Below, piece by piece: positions 23,887-33,117 of a stretch of 44,686 nucleotides of DNA. Location of the stretch: NCBI GenBank assembly GCA_900541895.1, contig UWSI01000013.1, forward strand, positions 1 through 44,686, in the 5' to 3' direction. A program made the position numbers and the translations under genes. Position 1 is the first letter of the stretch. Every line of letters starts with the position of its first letter. The notes under the pieces were generated by a model. That model was not told the DNA's origin, searched no databases, and worked only from the letters and a program-made list of their open reading frames with translations. Source of the DNA: an uncultured Actinomyces sp. GTDB lineage: Bacteria; Actinomycetota; Actinomycetes; Actinomycetales; Actinomycetaceae.

Positions 23887-26847
23887 TCACGAGATATTCC
23901 AAAACAGTTTCTCAAATACCTCCCGCATTTTACGTGAGGAGGTCAGCCATTTTGTCGTCATTTCTTCACGCTCATCACGCGGATAACCCATGAGCATCGC
24001 CATCGCAGCAAGTTGCTCACTATTTGAGGGAACAACATCGTTTTTTGAGGCAGACGGGCCCGCCGCTATAACCCGGGCACGCCTCAGTTCTTGCCCAAAT
24101 TCCCAAGTCGAGGCCGCACGTTGGTAGTCGCTTTGAGTAAGTTTTCCTCTGTGGAGTAGTTCCAGCAAAGCTTGTCGTGTAGAGGATGTACGTAGGTTGC
24201 AGTGCTCACTCCCCGACTGCAATTGCAGAAGTTCGACAAGCCATTGGATGTCAGAAAGACCTCCGGGGCCTAGTTTGATGTGCATCCGCGAGTCAATGCC
24301 TCCGGGAATTCTTTCTCGTTCGACACGGACCTTCATTAATTGAATCTCACGGGTTTCATCGCGGCTCAAAGGTGAGCGGAAACAATATGCTTGCGCAAAT
24401 TGATACAGCGCATCTGCGGTGTTCCCGCTACCAAGCGGGCGCAGACGAACAAGCATTTGTTTCTCCCACACGTGCGCCCAGCGCTCGTAATACTCCGTAT
24501 AGGAGTCAAGAGTGCGCACTAAGGCTCCGTTTTTCCCCTCGGGACGCAGAGCAAAATCCAAAGCTACAGGCAGAGCTCGGCTTGATGTAGAAAGCAATTG
24601 CTTAAGCTGCGTGATTCGATCATGCGCACGTCGTAGAGCGCTGGCATCACAGCTATCAGCAACGACGGCAAGAACATCCAAATCAGATGTATAGGACAGC
24701 TCCCGCGCCCCATAACTACCCAAGGCACACAGTTCGATGTGCATATCGGGAATATGCTCTTTGCCCTCATCAAAAACATCGAAGGTTTCGAGGGCCGAGA
24801 GTACACAGGCATCAGCAACAACACAGAGATCCCTCCCCACCCCTTCCTTTGAACCTGTGGCCTCGCGAAGTGCAATACGCAAAACTTCACGCGTGCGAAT
24901 AAGGCGAATCTTCTCAATTGCCTCGTCAATGCTCCCCGCCCTTCCCGCAACCGAACGCATTTGGCGGGAAAGCACCTCAAATGAAGGTGTGGCAAGCAAT
25001 TCAGCTGAATCAAGCCAAGAAACGGCCTCTGGGAAAAGACGGATTAAGGAGCCAATCCACGCGGATGCGGAAAGAACCCGACACAGCTGAGAGGCCGCAT
25101 AATCGCTATCGCGTAAAAGCGCCAAATACCAATGAGAATCACCAATCTCATCGGAAAGAACCCTGAAATTAAGCAAACCCATATCGGGATTTGCGCCATC
25201 GGCAATCCATGAGAGCAATACGGGAAGAAGATGACGCTGAATCATCGCACGCCGGGAAGTTCCCGCACATAGAGACTCGATATGTTTGAGTGCGCTACGC
25301 GGGTCTAAATAACCGATCGCTCGTAGACGATCCATCGCCGCTTCGTCATCAAGATGAATAAGATCCTCGTCCAGTCGGGCGCTTGCAGCAATAATTGGCC
25401 GGAAGAATACCGAATGGTGAAGCTCTCGTACCCGCAAACGAAGTGCTCGAAGCTGCTCGTAAAGCTGCTCAACTGTGGCGGGCGTTGCGTGAAGCGAACG
25501 CAGAAGGCGTTCGAGCTGACGAAGACCAGTGGGAAGCGTATGGGTTCGGTGCATCCTAAGCAGCTGGGAGCGATGCTCGAGGGTACGCAAGAACGCATAG
25601 GCTTCCCGAAGATTAGCAGCATCCGTGCGCGCAATATATCCTCGTGCACTTAATGCCCCTAGTGCGTCAAGAGTTGATCGCTGCCTGATCTGGATATCGT
25701 TTCTCCCGTGGACCAACTGCAGAAATTGAATCGAAAACTCGATATCACGCAGTCCTCCCACACCCAGCTTCAACTCGCTGTCACGCACCTTTGGCGGCAC
25801 TGAGTTTTCAACTTGAGCACGCATCGAACGAACCTCGTCGACAAAACCTGGCCGTGCAGAAGCTTCCCAAATAAAGGGCTGGGCACACTCAAGAAAACGT
25901 TCCCCGACTTCCATGTCGCCAGCACAGGGACGTGCCTTCAGGAGTGCTTGAAACTCCCAGTTTTGCGCCCAACGCTCCCAGTAGGCTCGGTAAGAATCAA
26001 TGGTGCGCACAAGCGCTCCATCACGACCCTCTGGACGTAAATTCGCATCCACGCTCCACAGTGGCGGCTCTTTACCAGGACTGGAGCAGATGGATGCCAC
26101 CAAGCTTGCAATACGCGTTGCACGTTCAAGGCGTAAACGAGTGACTTCTGCGTCTTCCGTGGGCGCACTATCCGCAAGCACGTACATGACATCAACATCG
26201 GAAACATAATTGAGCTCACCTCCCCCAGTCTTTCCCATTGCGATAATGCACAAAGGCACCTCACCATCGGGGTCTTCCAGTCGCCTAGCGATGTAAAGCG
26301 CACCTTGAAGAGCCTCGTCTGCAGCCTGCGAGAGATGTTGAGTAATGGATTCAATATGGTCGGGTGCGTAAGGATTCTCGGCCAGAAGATCATCCGCGAT
26401 GATGTCAAAAAGCCTCCGCCGATAGACCATCCGAAGGTACGAGGCCGCCTCTTCCCGACGCGACTCAAGAGCCTCGTCCGCAGTCGTTGCAGGCCATCCT
26501 TCGGGTAGCAGTCGCCAGAGTTCATCCGTCATACAGAGCTTTGTCGCACCGGGAGCATCTGGAAGGAAGAAATTCGGGTGCTGGAGAAGGTAGTCTCCCC
26601 ACCACGATGAGAAACCGAGAACCACAGCAAGACGCCTAGCACTAACAGCATCATTTTGTAGCAGGTTGATCAGCGAAGGGCATTCATCGTGTGCTCTTGC
26701 GCAGAAAACCGCAAACTGTTCAATATCCGCGCATATTTCGAGTGAGTCAATATGCCCGATATCGCTCAAACCAGAAGATTCGAAGAGTCTGCGAATACGC
26801 TCAGGCTGAGTCACACCACAACGGCGTAATTGACGATCAGAGATCAT
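23887..26847 (-). CDS. glnE: Bifunctional glutamine synthetase adenylyltransferase/adenylyl-removing enzyme
   Basis: A 986-residue enzyme that attaches and removes AMP on glutamine synthetase. It has two nucleotidyltransferase modules: an N-terminal one with MGKTGGGELNYVSDVDV (Asp217 and Asp219) and a C-terminal one with LGSYGARELSYTSDLDV (about residue 715). Each is followed by its helical domain (LRPEGRDGALVRTIDSY and LRPEGKNGALVRTLDSY). Both metal-binding D-x-D pairs are intact, so both activities are expected. Length matches the mycobacterial protein. Its ATG overlaps the glnA2 stop as ATGA, so the two are co-translated. The downstream gene is the histidine phosphatase. Confidence 0.96.
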   Translation of the reverse strand: MISDRQLRRCGVTQPERIRRLFESSGLSDIGHIDSLEICADIEQFAVFCARAHDECPSLINLLQNDAVSARRLAVVLGFSSWWGDYLLQHPNFFLPDAPGATKLCMTDELWRLLPEGWPATTADEALESRREEAASYLRMVYRRRLFDIIADDLLAENPYAPDHIESITQHLSQAADEALQGALYIARRLEDPDGEVPLCIIAMGKTGGGELNYVSDVDVMYVLADSAPTEDAEVTRLRLERATRIASLVASICSSPGKEPPLWSVDANLRPEGRDGALVRTIDSYRAYWERWAQNWEFQALLKARPCAGDMEVGERFLECAQPFIWEASARPGFVDEVRSMRAQVENSVPPKVRDSELKLGVGGLRDIEFSIQFLQLVHGRNDIQIRQRSTLDALGALSARGYIARTDAANLREAYAFLRTLEHRSQLLRMHRTHTLPTGLRQLERLLRSLHATPATVEQLYEQLRALRLRVRELHHSVFFRPIIAASARLDEDLIHLDDEAAMDRLRAIGYLDPRSALKHIESLCAGTSRRAMIQRHLLPVLLSWIADGANPDMGLLNFRVLSDEIGDSHWYLALLRDSDYAASQLCRVLSASAWIGSLIRLFPEAVSWLDSAELLATPSFEVLSRQMRSVAGRAGSIDEAIEKIRLIRTREVLRIALREATGSKEGVGRDLCVVADACVLSALETFDVFDEGKEHIPDMHIELCALGSYGARELSYTSDLDVLAVVADSCDASALRRAHDRITQLKQLLSTSSRALPVALDFALRPEGKNGALVRTLDSYTEYYERWAHVWEKQMLVRLRPLGSGNTADALYQFAQAYCFRSPLSRDETREIQLMKVRVERERIPGGIDSRMHIKLGPGGLSDIQWLVELLQLQSGSEHCNLRTSSTRQALLELLHRGKLTQSDYQRAASTWEFGQELRRARVIAAGPSASKNDVVPSNSEQLAAMAMLMGYPRDEREEMTTKWLTSSRKMREVFEKLFWNIS

Positions 26848-28181
26848 CCATTGACCTTGAGGAATTGACGGAGTTCTGCCGGAGTAATCTGCCGACGGTA
26901 CTCACGCCACTCATTTTCTTTTTCACGCAGGAGGTGCTCGAAAACCTGCTCGCCCAGCGCTTCGGCGACTAAATCCGATGAACGCATTGCGCGCAGGGCA
27001 TCGGAAAGTGATGAGGGCAGCGGGTGGATGCCTAAAATCTGACGCTCTGTTTCACTGAGTTGCCACACGTTATCTTCTGCTTCTTCAGCGAGGGGCATCT
27101 TCTTTTCGATACCGTCAAGACCAGCGCTGATAAGCACAGCGAGTGCGAGATAGGGATTTGCTGCAGGATCAAGTCCCCTGTATTCGATGCGCGCACTGTT
27201 CTTCTTCGAGGGTTTATAGACGGGAATGCGAACGAGCGCCGAACGATTATTGTGACCCCAACAAATATAGGACGGCGCTTCGCCCCCGCCCCATAGACGC
27301 TTGTAGGAATTCACATGCTGATTGGTGATCGCGGCTATTTCACGCGCATGGTGGAGCAGACCAGCAATGAAATAGCGACCAATCTCTGAGAGCTGGTAGC
27401 GTCCAGAAGGATCATAGAAAGCATTTTCATCGCCTTCAAACAGGGAAAGGTGGGTGTGCATTCCCGATCCAGGGCGATCAATGAAGGGCTTTGGCATAAA
27501 GGTGGCAAGCATCCCCTCAGCCAGCGCTACCTCTTCAATCAACGTCCGGGCGGTCATGATGTTATCGGCCGTATGAAGAGCGTCGACCGCACGTAGATCA
27601 ACTTCATTTTGGCCAGGCCCACCCTCGTGGTGCGAAAACTCTACCTGGATCCCCGTCTCTTCCAAGGCACGCACGATCTTCCGTCGAAAATCGTTAGATA
27701 GCCCGCGAGTCACATGATCGAAATAGCCCGCTTGGTCAACCGGTTCCAGATGATTGATATCAACCGGCTGACGAAGAAGGTAAAACTCAATCTCCGGGTG
27801 GGCGAAGACTGAGAAGCCCATCTCCGAGGCACGCTGAACCGCTCGCTCGAGCGCGCCTCGGGGATCGGCTGGCGATGGCAAACCATCCGGGGGGAGGACA
27901 TCACAGAGCATCCGACCGTGAACATCAGTGCCATCTTTTGTATGCAAACGTTGGAAAGTAGCAGCATCAGGATGCAAAAGCATATCGGATTCGTAGACAC
28001 GAGTCAGACCTTCAATGGAAGATCCATCAAAACCGATTCCCTCGCTAAAAGCCTCTTCGAGCTCTCCGGGATCAATTGAGACCGATTTGAGCACTCCAGC
28101 GACATCCGTAAACCACAAGCGGATTAGCCGGATATCTTCCTGGGCAACACTACGAAGGACCTGTTCCTGTTGCTGTTTCAT
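26844..28181 (-). CDS. glnA2: Glutamine synthetase type I-alpha (GlnA2-like)
   Basis: A 445-residue class I glutamine synthetase: IGFDGSSIEGLTRVYESDMLL (Asp latch), HPEIEFYL, the substrate region HHEGGPGQNEVDLR, KPFIDRPGSGMHTHLSL and the ATP/Glu site RIEYRGLDPAANPYLA. It lacks the insertion of the 470-residue beta type. At the place of the adenylylated Tyr of E. coli GlnA (NLYDLP) it has NVWQL, with Trp373, so it should not be adenylylated. The gene order glnA2-glnE is the same as in Mycobacterium. It may make glutamine or act on other amines, as reported for some Streptomyces paralogues. It starts at ATG 28181, 9 bases after the SPFH gene stop. Confidence 0.92.
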   Translation of the reverse strand: MKQQQEQVLRSVAQEDIRLIRLWFTDVAGVLKSVSIDPGELEEAFSEGIGFDGSSIEGLTRVYESDMLLHPDAATFQRLHTKDGTDVHGRMLCDVLPPDGLPSPADPRGALERAVQRASEMGFSVFAHPEIEFYLLRQPVDINHLEPVDQAGYFDHVTRGLSNDFRRKIVRALEETGIQVEFSHHEGGPGQNEVDLRAVDALHTADNIMTARTLIEEVALAEGMLATFMPKPFIDRPGSGMHTHLSLFEGDENAFYDPSGRYQLSEIGRYFIAGLLHHAREIAAITNQHVNSYKRLWGGGEAPSYICWGHNNRSALVRIPVYKPSKKNSARIEYRGLDPAANPYLALAVLISAGLDGIEKKMPLAEEAEDNVWQLSETERQILGIHPLPSSLSDALRAMRSSDLVAEALGEQVFEHLLREKENEWREYRRQITPAELRQFLKVNG

Positions 28182-28190
28182 TTGCTTACC

Positions 28191-29144
28191 TTAGGAGCGA
28201 CCAAAACCCTTGGAGATGGCATCCAGTGCACCGGTGAGATCCGAAGGAAGAACCCACAGCTTTGAAGCCTGACCATTAGCAATGCGAGGCAGCATCTCCA
28301 AGTACTTGTAAGACAACAGTTCAGGAGTTGCATGCCCCTGATTGATCGCGTTGAAGACAACGGAAATTGCTTCTGCTTCACCCTCTGCACGGAGGATCTG
28401 CGCTTGGCGTGCACCTTCAGCCTGAAGAATCAGTGCTTCCTTCTCACCACGTGCTTGAAGCACTTGAGCTTCCTGCTGTGCTGACGCAGCGAGAACGGCA
28501 GCCTGCTTCGCCCCTTCCGCCTTCTTAATTTGCGCCTCGCGCTCGGCTTCAGCGGTCAAGATCGTGGCGCGCTTCGTACGCTCAGCTGTAATTTGCTGCA
28601 CCATTGCAGAGAGAACATTCGGTGGTGGTTCAATTGACTTGAGCTCGACGCGTGTCACGCGAATACCCCACGGACCAGTTGCTTCATCAAGCACACCACG
28701 AAGTTGCTTGTTAATAGATTCACGGCTGGTCTGAGTTTCTTCCAGGTCCAAGGAACCGATGAGGTTACGAAGAGTAGTTGCAGTCAGCTGCTCGATCGCC
28801 TGCAGGAAGTTAGCGACTTCGTAGGTTGCACTACGAGGATCGGTAATCTGGAAATAGATGACCGAATCAATTTCAACCATTGCCTGGTCTGCAGTAATCA
28901 CTGACTGCGAAGGGAAATTCACAACTTGTTCGCGCAGATCGATGCGTGCGGCAACGCGATCGACGAAGGGAACAAGCAGGTGAATACCACCGTGTAGAAC
29001 AGAACGGAAACGACCAAGTCGTTCCACGACGTATGCTTCAGACTGCGGGACAATACGGACAGCGCGAGCGATAGCGATCATGACGAAAATCGCCAGCACA
29101 GCACCGACTATCATTGCGATGCTCCCGATGGGATCTTCATTCAT
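28191..29144 (-). CDS. SPFH/Band 7 (stomatin-like) membrane protein
   Basis: A 317-residue protein with an N-terminal membrane segment (about residues 7-27) and then the Band 7 domain (VPQSEAYVVERLGRFRSVLHGGIHLLVPF). A long Ala/Glu/Lys coiled coil of repeated EAQI/EAQVL-type blocks (about 185-265) follows. Stomatin-like proteins form large membrane rings and organise microdomains or proteases. I chose ATG at 29144 over the adjacent TTG at 29147; GGGAGG precedes it. The NfeD gene directly upstream is the standard partner. It lies 9 bases ahead of glnA2. Confidence 0.92.
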   Translation of the reverse strand: MNEDPIGSIAMIVGAVLAIFVMIAIARAVRIVPQSEAYVVERLGRFRSVLHGGIHLLVPFVDRVAARIDLREQVVNFPSQSVITADQAMVEIDSVIYFQITDPRSATYEVANFLQAIEQLTATTLRNLIGSLDLEETQTSRESINKQLRGVLDEATGPWGIRVTRVELKSIEPPPNVLSAMVQQITAERTKRATILTAEAEREAQIKKAEGAKQAAVLAASAQQEAQVLQARGEKEALILQAEGARQAQILRAEGEAEAISVVFNAINQGHATPELLSYKYLEMLPRIANGQASKLWVLPSDLTGALDAISKGFGRS

Positions 29145-29180
29145 CAATCCCTCCCCTTTCTATGAGTAAACCGGATGAAA

Positions 29181-29612
29181 TTAAGAGTAAAGCGGTTGAA
29201 CAACTGCGGTGGCGCCGTCAATGGCGACAACGGTCACCTCGGTACCGACAGGAATCAGACCTCCGGCACTTCGTGCGCTCCACTCACCACCTGAAAACTG
29301 AATTCGACCGTCACGCTCGCCCACCAACTGTGTGACATAACCGGTCTTACCGATCAAGGCATCGGCATTGGTTCGAACATCCTCACCTGATCGTTGAATG
29401 CGTCCTTTCATCAATGGGCGAAGCGCGAAGATCAAAAGTATTGAAACAACAACGAAAACGGCGATCTGGGCTAAGGTTCCTCCCCCGAAGAACTCGACAA
29501 GACCCGCCGCGATTGCAGCGATGGCAAACATCAGGAAAACGAAGGTAATAGTCAATACCTCGATGATGCCGAAGACGAGCGCGGCAAGAAACCACATCCA
29601 CCAGGTAATCAT
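29181..29612 (-). CDS. NfeD family membrane protein
   Basis: A 143-residue protein with three closely spaced hydrophobic segments (about 4-22, 24-42 and 50-66) and a C-terminal soluble OB-fold domain (IGKTGYVTQLVGERDGRIQFSGGEWSARS). This is the short NfeD form without the ClpP-like protease domain. It is encoded next to stomatin-type genes in many bacteria and the two products are thought to work together at the membrane. ATG at 29612 has AGGTGA about 8 bases upstream. The gap to the SPFH gene is 36 bases. Confidence 0.9.
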   Translation of the reverse strand: MITWWMWFLAALVFGIIEVLTITFVFLMFAIAAIAAGLVEFFGGGTLAQIAVFVVVSILLIFALRPLMKGRIQRSGEDVRTNADALIGKTGYVTQLVGERDGRIQFSGGEWSARSAGGLIPVGTEVTVVAIDGATAVVQPLYS

Positions 29613-29647
29613 TGGTTTTCACCTACTTCTGTGTACCGAAAAATTGA

Positions 29648-30436
29648 TCAACGGGGTAATCCGCGGGCGAACCAACGGCCGTTTTCGTTTTCTACGCTGA
29701 GTGCTAGTTCGAAGGCATCCGAAAGCACCCGACCATTCAGCACCTCATCGACAGTGCCGGTAGCGAAGATTTCCCCGCCCTTCATCACTGCTGCGTGGGT
29801 GACCCCCTGTGGAATTTCTTCAAGGTGATGCGTCACCAAAATAACCTGAGGGGCATTCTTCCCTGCGATGATCTCTTCCATAGCGGCAATGAGAAGCTCT
29901 CGTGCTCCAAGGTCGAGACCCGCAGTTGGCTCGTCAAGAATCAGTACTTCGGGATCCGACATCAAACCGCGTGCAAGAACAATCCTCTGGCGTTCACCCT
30001 CAGACAAGGTGTGGAAAGGACGTTTCTCGAGGTGATCAACACTAAAAAGACCGAGCAAGTCACGGGCACGCTGGGTATCGATATCTTCGTAAGTCTCTGC
30101 GAATGGTGCTGAAATCCCCCAAGCTGCTGAGCGCACCACATCAATCACACGCATACTTGCACGTAGTCGTTGGGTGGTCGACAAAGATACTAACGAACAG
30201 CGTGATGCAAGTTCTTGGGGCTGGATATCATTGATCGGATTGCCGTCAAAACGAACACTTCCGCTTGTCGCTTGAACTTTTCCGCTCGCAACGCGAACAA
30301 GAGAAGTCTTTCCTGCTCCATTTGCACCCAAAACGGCCCACTGCTCGCCGCGATGGGTACTCCACGTGATGTTGTTTAAAATCTGGGTTTCACCACGCGT
30401 TAAAACAACGTCATCGAGCTCAATTACCGTATTCAT
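29648..30436 (-). CDS. ABC transporter ATP-binding protein, no permease nearby
   Basis: A 262-residue ABC ATPase with Walker A LGANGAGKTS (about 37-46), a Q-loop replaced by CSLVSLSTTQRL, signature LSEGERQRIVLARGL, Walker B VLILDEPTAGLDLG and switch His in LVTHHLEEI. The sequence resembles the ATPases of metal-chelate or ModF-like systems, but no membrane partner is visible on either side. It may energise a permease encoded elsewhere or have a non-transport role. ATG at 30436; the glgA stop lies 51 bases upstream and NfeD starts 35 bases downstream, so it may be part of either transcript. Confidence 0.9.
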   Translation of the reverse strand: MNTVIELDDVVLTRGETQILNNITWSTHRGEQWAVLGANGAGKTSLVRVASGKVQATSGSVRFDGNPINDIQPQELASRCSLVSLSTTQRLRASMRVIDVVRSAAWGISAPFAETYEDIDTQRARDLLGLFSVDHLEKRPFHTLSEGERQRIVLARGLMSDPEVLILDEPTAGLDLGARELLIAAMEEIIAGKNAPQVILVTHHLEEIPQGVTHAAVMKGGEIFATGTVDEVLNGRVLSDAFELALSVENENGRWFARGLPR

Positions 30437-30487
30437 TGTCTTAGTATCCCGCAGCTCACAGTAAGTGTCCTCTTCAAAGCCATCAGC

Positions 30488-31699
30488 TCAGTGAACGAGC
30501 TTCTGATAAAGTGCAACGGTCTTATCAGCGATCGCATCCCACGAGAAATAATCACGTGCACGACGTAAACCTGTTTGCCCCATTTGATGAGCTTTCTCAG
30601 GCGACGAGAGCACCTCGATCAAGCGATCAGCCATATCGTTTTCAAATTGCTCAGGATCCAACGGTGTCCCTGTCCCATCATGAAGCTGCTTGATCGGCAC
30701 AAGATAACCTGTTTCACCATCAACAATGACATCTGGAATACCGCCCGTTGCTGTTCCAACAACAGGTAGACCAACAGCCATAGCCTCCAAATTGACGATA
30801 CCAAGAGGTTCATAGATCGAAGGGGTAATAAAGACAGTCGCAGCATCTAAGAGGGCAATAAGATCTACGCGAGGCAGCATTTCGGAGATCAAAACAACAC
30901 CATTACGACTATCGCGCAGCTCGGCAACTAGTCCTTCAACCTCGGCGGCAATCTGGGGGGTATCTGGCGCACCAGCGCACAGGATTACCTGGACTTCCTC
31001 GGGAAGACGGCGTGCTGCTCGCAGGAAGTACGGCAGCCCCTTCTGGCGAGTAATCCGCCCAACGAAGATCACCGAAGGCCTGTCCGGATCTACACCCCAG
31101 TGCTCAAGGACCTCGACCTGATGTTCTTTCTCAGCATCGGTTGTTGGAATATGCCATTGAGTCAGATCAATTCCGTTATGGATAACATGAACACGGTCGG
31201 CATCCACAGCCGGATAGGCGCGCAAAATGTCCTCGCGCATTCCGTGCGAAACTGCAACAATACCTGCCGCAGCCTCGTAGGCAGAACGCTCAACGAAAGA
31301 GGAAACGCGGTACCCGCCACCGAGCTGCTCAGCTTTCCACGGGCGCAGTGGCTCCAGTGAATGAGCCGTCACGACGTGGGGAATATCGTTCATCAAGGAA
31401 GATAGGTGCCCGGCAAAATTTGCATACCACGTGTGTGAGTGCACTAGATCGGCGCCAACTGTATCGGCCGCAATGGCAATATCAACACCAAGCGTGCGTA
31501 GAGCAGGGTTGGCTTGTGCCAGCTCCGGGAGATCTGAATATCCAATGACATCTCCCGCGTCTTCGCGAGGACCGTCAAAAGCGTGAATACGAAGCTCATC
31601 CACTCGAGAGCGAAGAACCTTAGCTAATTCAGTAACATGAACTCCCGCGCCTCCGTAAACATGTGGCGGGTATTCTCTGGTCAACAAGTCAACGCGCAT
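30488..31699 (-). CDS. glgA: Actinobacterial glycogen synthase / maltose-1-phosphate synthase (GT4)
   Basis: A 403-residue GT4 glycosyltransferase of the actinobacterial GlgA type (called GlgM in Mycobacterium, where it joins ADP-glucose to glucose 1-phosphate to make maltose 1-phosphate). It has the N-terminal loop MRVDLLTREYPPHVYGGAGVH, VIFVGRITRQKGLPYFLRA, and the E-x7-E motif in SIYEPLGIVNLEAMAVG. It is shorter than the GT5 glycogen synthases (about 477). ATG at 31699 has AAGGAG 5 bases upstream. It is transcribed away from glgC across 118 bases, so enzyme and ADP-glucose supplier may share regulation. Confidence 0.93.
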   Translation of the reverse strand: MRVDLLTREYPPHVYGGAGVHVTELAKVLRSRVDELRIHAFDGPREDAGDVIGYSDLPELAQANPALRTLGVDIAIAADTVGADLVHSHTWYANFAGHLSSLMNDIPHVVTAHSLEPLRPWKAEQLGGGYRVSSFVERSAYEAAAGIVAVSHGMREDILRAYPAVDADRVHVIHNGIDLTQWHIPTTDAEKEHQVEVLEHWGVDPDRPSVIFVGRITRQKGLPYFLRAARRLPEEVQVILCAGAPDTPQIAAEVEGLVAELRDSRNGVVLISEMLPRVDLIALLDAATVFITPSIYEPLGIVNLEAMAVGLPVVGTATGGIPDVIVDGETGYLVPIKQLHDGTGTPLDPEQFENDMADRLIEVLSSPEKAHQMGQTGLRRARDYFSWDAIADKTVALYQKLVH

Positions 31700-31817
31700 G
31701 TGAGCTCCTTCGACGCACGGGTGCTTCTAGCTTAGCGGAAATTTCCCTCTCAATATGTTCTTCACCACGTTCTAAAATCCGCAACCAAAATGAGGAATTT
31801 ACGCATACTCTAGAGCC

Positions 31818-33056
31818 ATGGCTAAAAATCATGTTCTCGCGATCGTTCTAGCCGGAGGCGAAGGTAAAAGGCTGATGCCTCTCACCATGGATCGGGCAAA
31901 GCCGGCCGTTCCCTTCGGTGGTCATTACCGACTCATTGATTTCTCACTATCGAATATGGTCAATTCTGGCTATATGAAGATCGTTGTACTGACTCAGTAC
32001 AAATCGCATTCACTGGACAGGCACGTAACCCGTACGTGGTACACCTCTCCCCTGCTTGGCAATTTCATTGCTCCAGTTCCCGCCCAACAGCGTCGTGGGC
32101 CACACTGGTACTTGGGAAGCGCGGATGCGATCTACCAGTCACTCAACATCGTTGATGATGAAAATCCCGACTATATTGTCATCACTGGCGCTGACAATAT
32201 TTACCGCATGGACTTCTCACAGATGGTCCAACACCACATCGATTCCGGGCTTCCCGCGACCGTCGCGGGAATTCGCCAGCCCATCGAAGTAGCATCGGCC
32301 CTCGGGGTAATCGAAGGCAAGGATGGCCACGTCGATAGGTTCGTTGAGAAGCCTCAAAATCCAGTTGGCCTCGAGGATGATCCCACTCAGGTTCTGGCCT
32401 CGATGGGCAACTACGTCTTCACAACTCAGGATCTCATTGCCGCGCTTCGAGAAGACGCTGAGGATCCCCTGTCGAAGCACGATATGGGTGGGAATATTAT
32501 TCCGTGGTTCGTTGAGCGTGGCATGTGCGGCTACTACGACTTCAAGGACAATAATGTTCCCGGTTCGACGGATCGAGACCGCGATTACTGGCGCGATGTC
32601 GGTACCTTGGATGCCTACTACGAGGCAAATATGGACCTCATTAGCGTTCACCCGGTCTTTAACCTCTACAACAGGGATTGGCCGACGATGACCCTTTTGG
32701 ATGGCTCATTGCCTCCCGCGAAGTTCGTTTATGGAGACGAACATTCGCGCATGGGGCACGCAGTCGACTCCTTCGTTTCACCCGGGGTGATTATTTCGGG
32801 TGGCGAAGTCTACCACTCCATCGTTTCTCCAAATTCCTATGTCCACTCATGGGCGCAAGTCACTGACTCAGTGATCATGCACGGTGTGCGTGTCGGCCGT
32901 TCCTCACAGGTCGTGAAGACAATTCTGGACAAGAACGTCATCGTTGAAGAAGGCGCGATTGTCGGTCTCGATTTGGAACACGATCTCGAGCGTGGCTTCA
33001 CGGTCACGGAATCAGGAATTACCGTCGTCCCCAAGGGAACGATAGTCACCCGATAG
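31818..33056 (+). CDS. glgC: Glucose-1-phosphate adenylyltransferase
   Basis: A 412-residue enzyme that makes ADP-glucose, the committed step of glycogen synthesis. It has the nucleotide loop LAGGEGKRLMPLTMDRAKPAVPFGG written as LAGGEGKRL and AKPAVPFGG, the regulatory region near the N-terminus, HWYLGSADAIYQ, GADNIYRMDF, FVEKP and a C-terminal left-handed beta-helix with hexapeptide repeats. Length is typical. ATG at 31818 lacks a clear Shine-Dalgarno sequence (CTAGAGCC precedes it), while CATACT about 8 bases before could be a -10 element, so a very short leader is possible. It ends in a strong bidirectional hairpin shared with the Nudix gene. Confidence 0.96.
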   Translation: MAKNHVLAIVLAGGEGKRLMPLTMDRAKPAVPFGGHYRLIDFSLSNMVNSGYMKIVVLTQYKSHSLDRHVTRTWYTSPLLGNFIAPVPAQQRRGPHWYLGSADAIYQSLNIVDDENPDYIVITGADNIYRMDFSQMVQHHIDSGLPATVAGIRQPIEVASALGVIEGKDGHVDRFVEKPQNPVGLEDDPTQVLASMGNYVFTTQDLIAALREDAEDPLSKHDMGGNIIPWFVERGMCGYYDFKDNNVPGSTDRDRDYWRDVGTLDAYYEANMDLISVHPVFNLYNRDWPTMTLLDGSLPPAKFVYGDEHSRMGHAVDSFVSPGVIISGGEVYHSIVSPNSYVHSWAQVTDSVIMHGVRVGRSSQVVKTILDKNVIVEEGAIVGLDLEHDLERGFTVTESGITVVPKGTIVTR

Positions 33057-33072
33057 CTCGTAAAAACTTATT

Positions 33073-33111
33073 GTTAGCCCCCTGCGTGAGTCATCATCGC
33101 AGGGGGCTAAC
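33073..33111. terminator. Bidirectional terminator between glgC and the Nudix gene
   Basis: Arms GTTAGCCCCCTGCG (33073-33086) and CGCAGGGGGCTAAC (33098-33111) are perfect complements around an 11-base loop. T-rich sequence follows on the plus side (TTCTAGTTATT) and AATAAGTTTTTA follows on the minus side. It closes glgC and the long thrS-to-Nudix operon. Confidence 0.85.
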
Positions 33112-33117
33112 TTCTAG

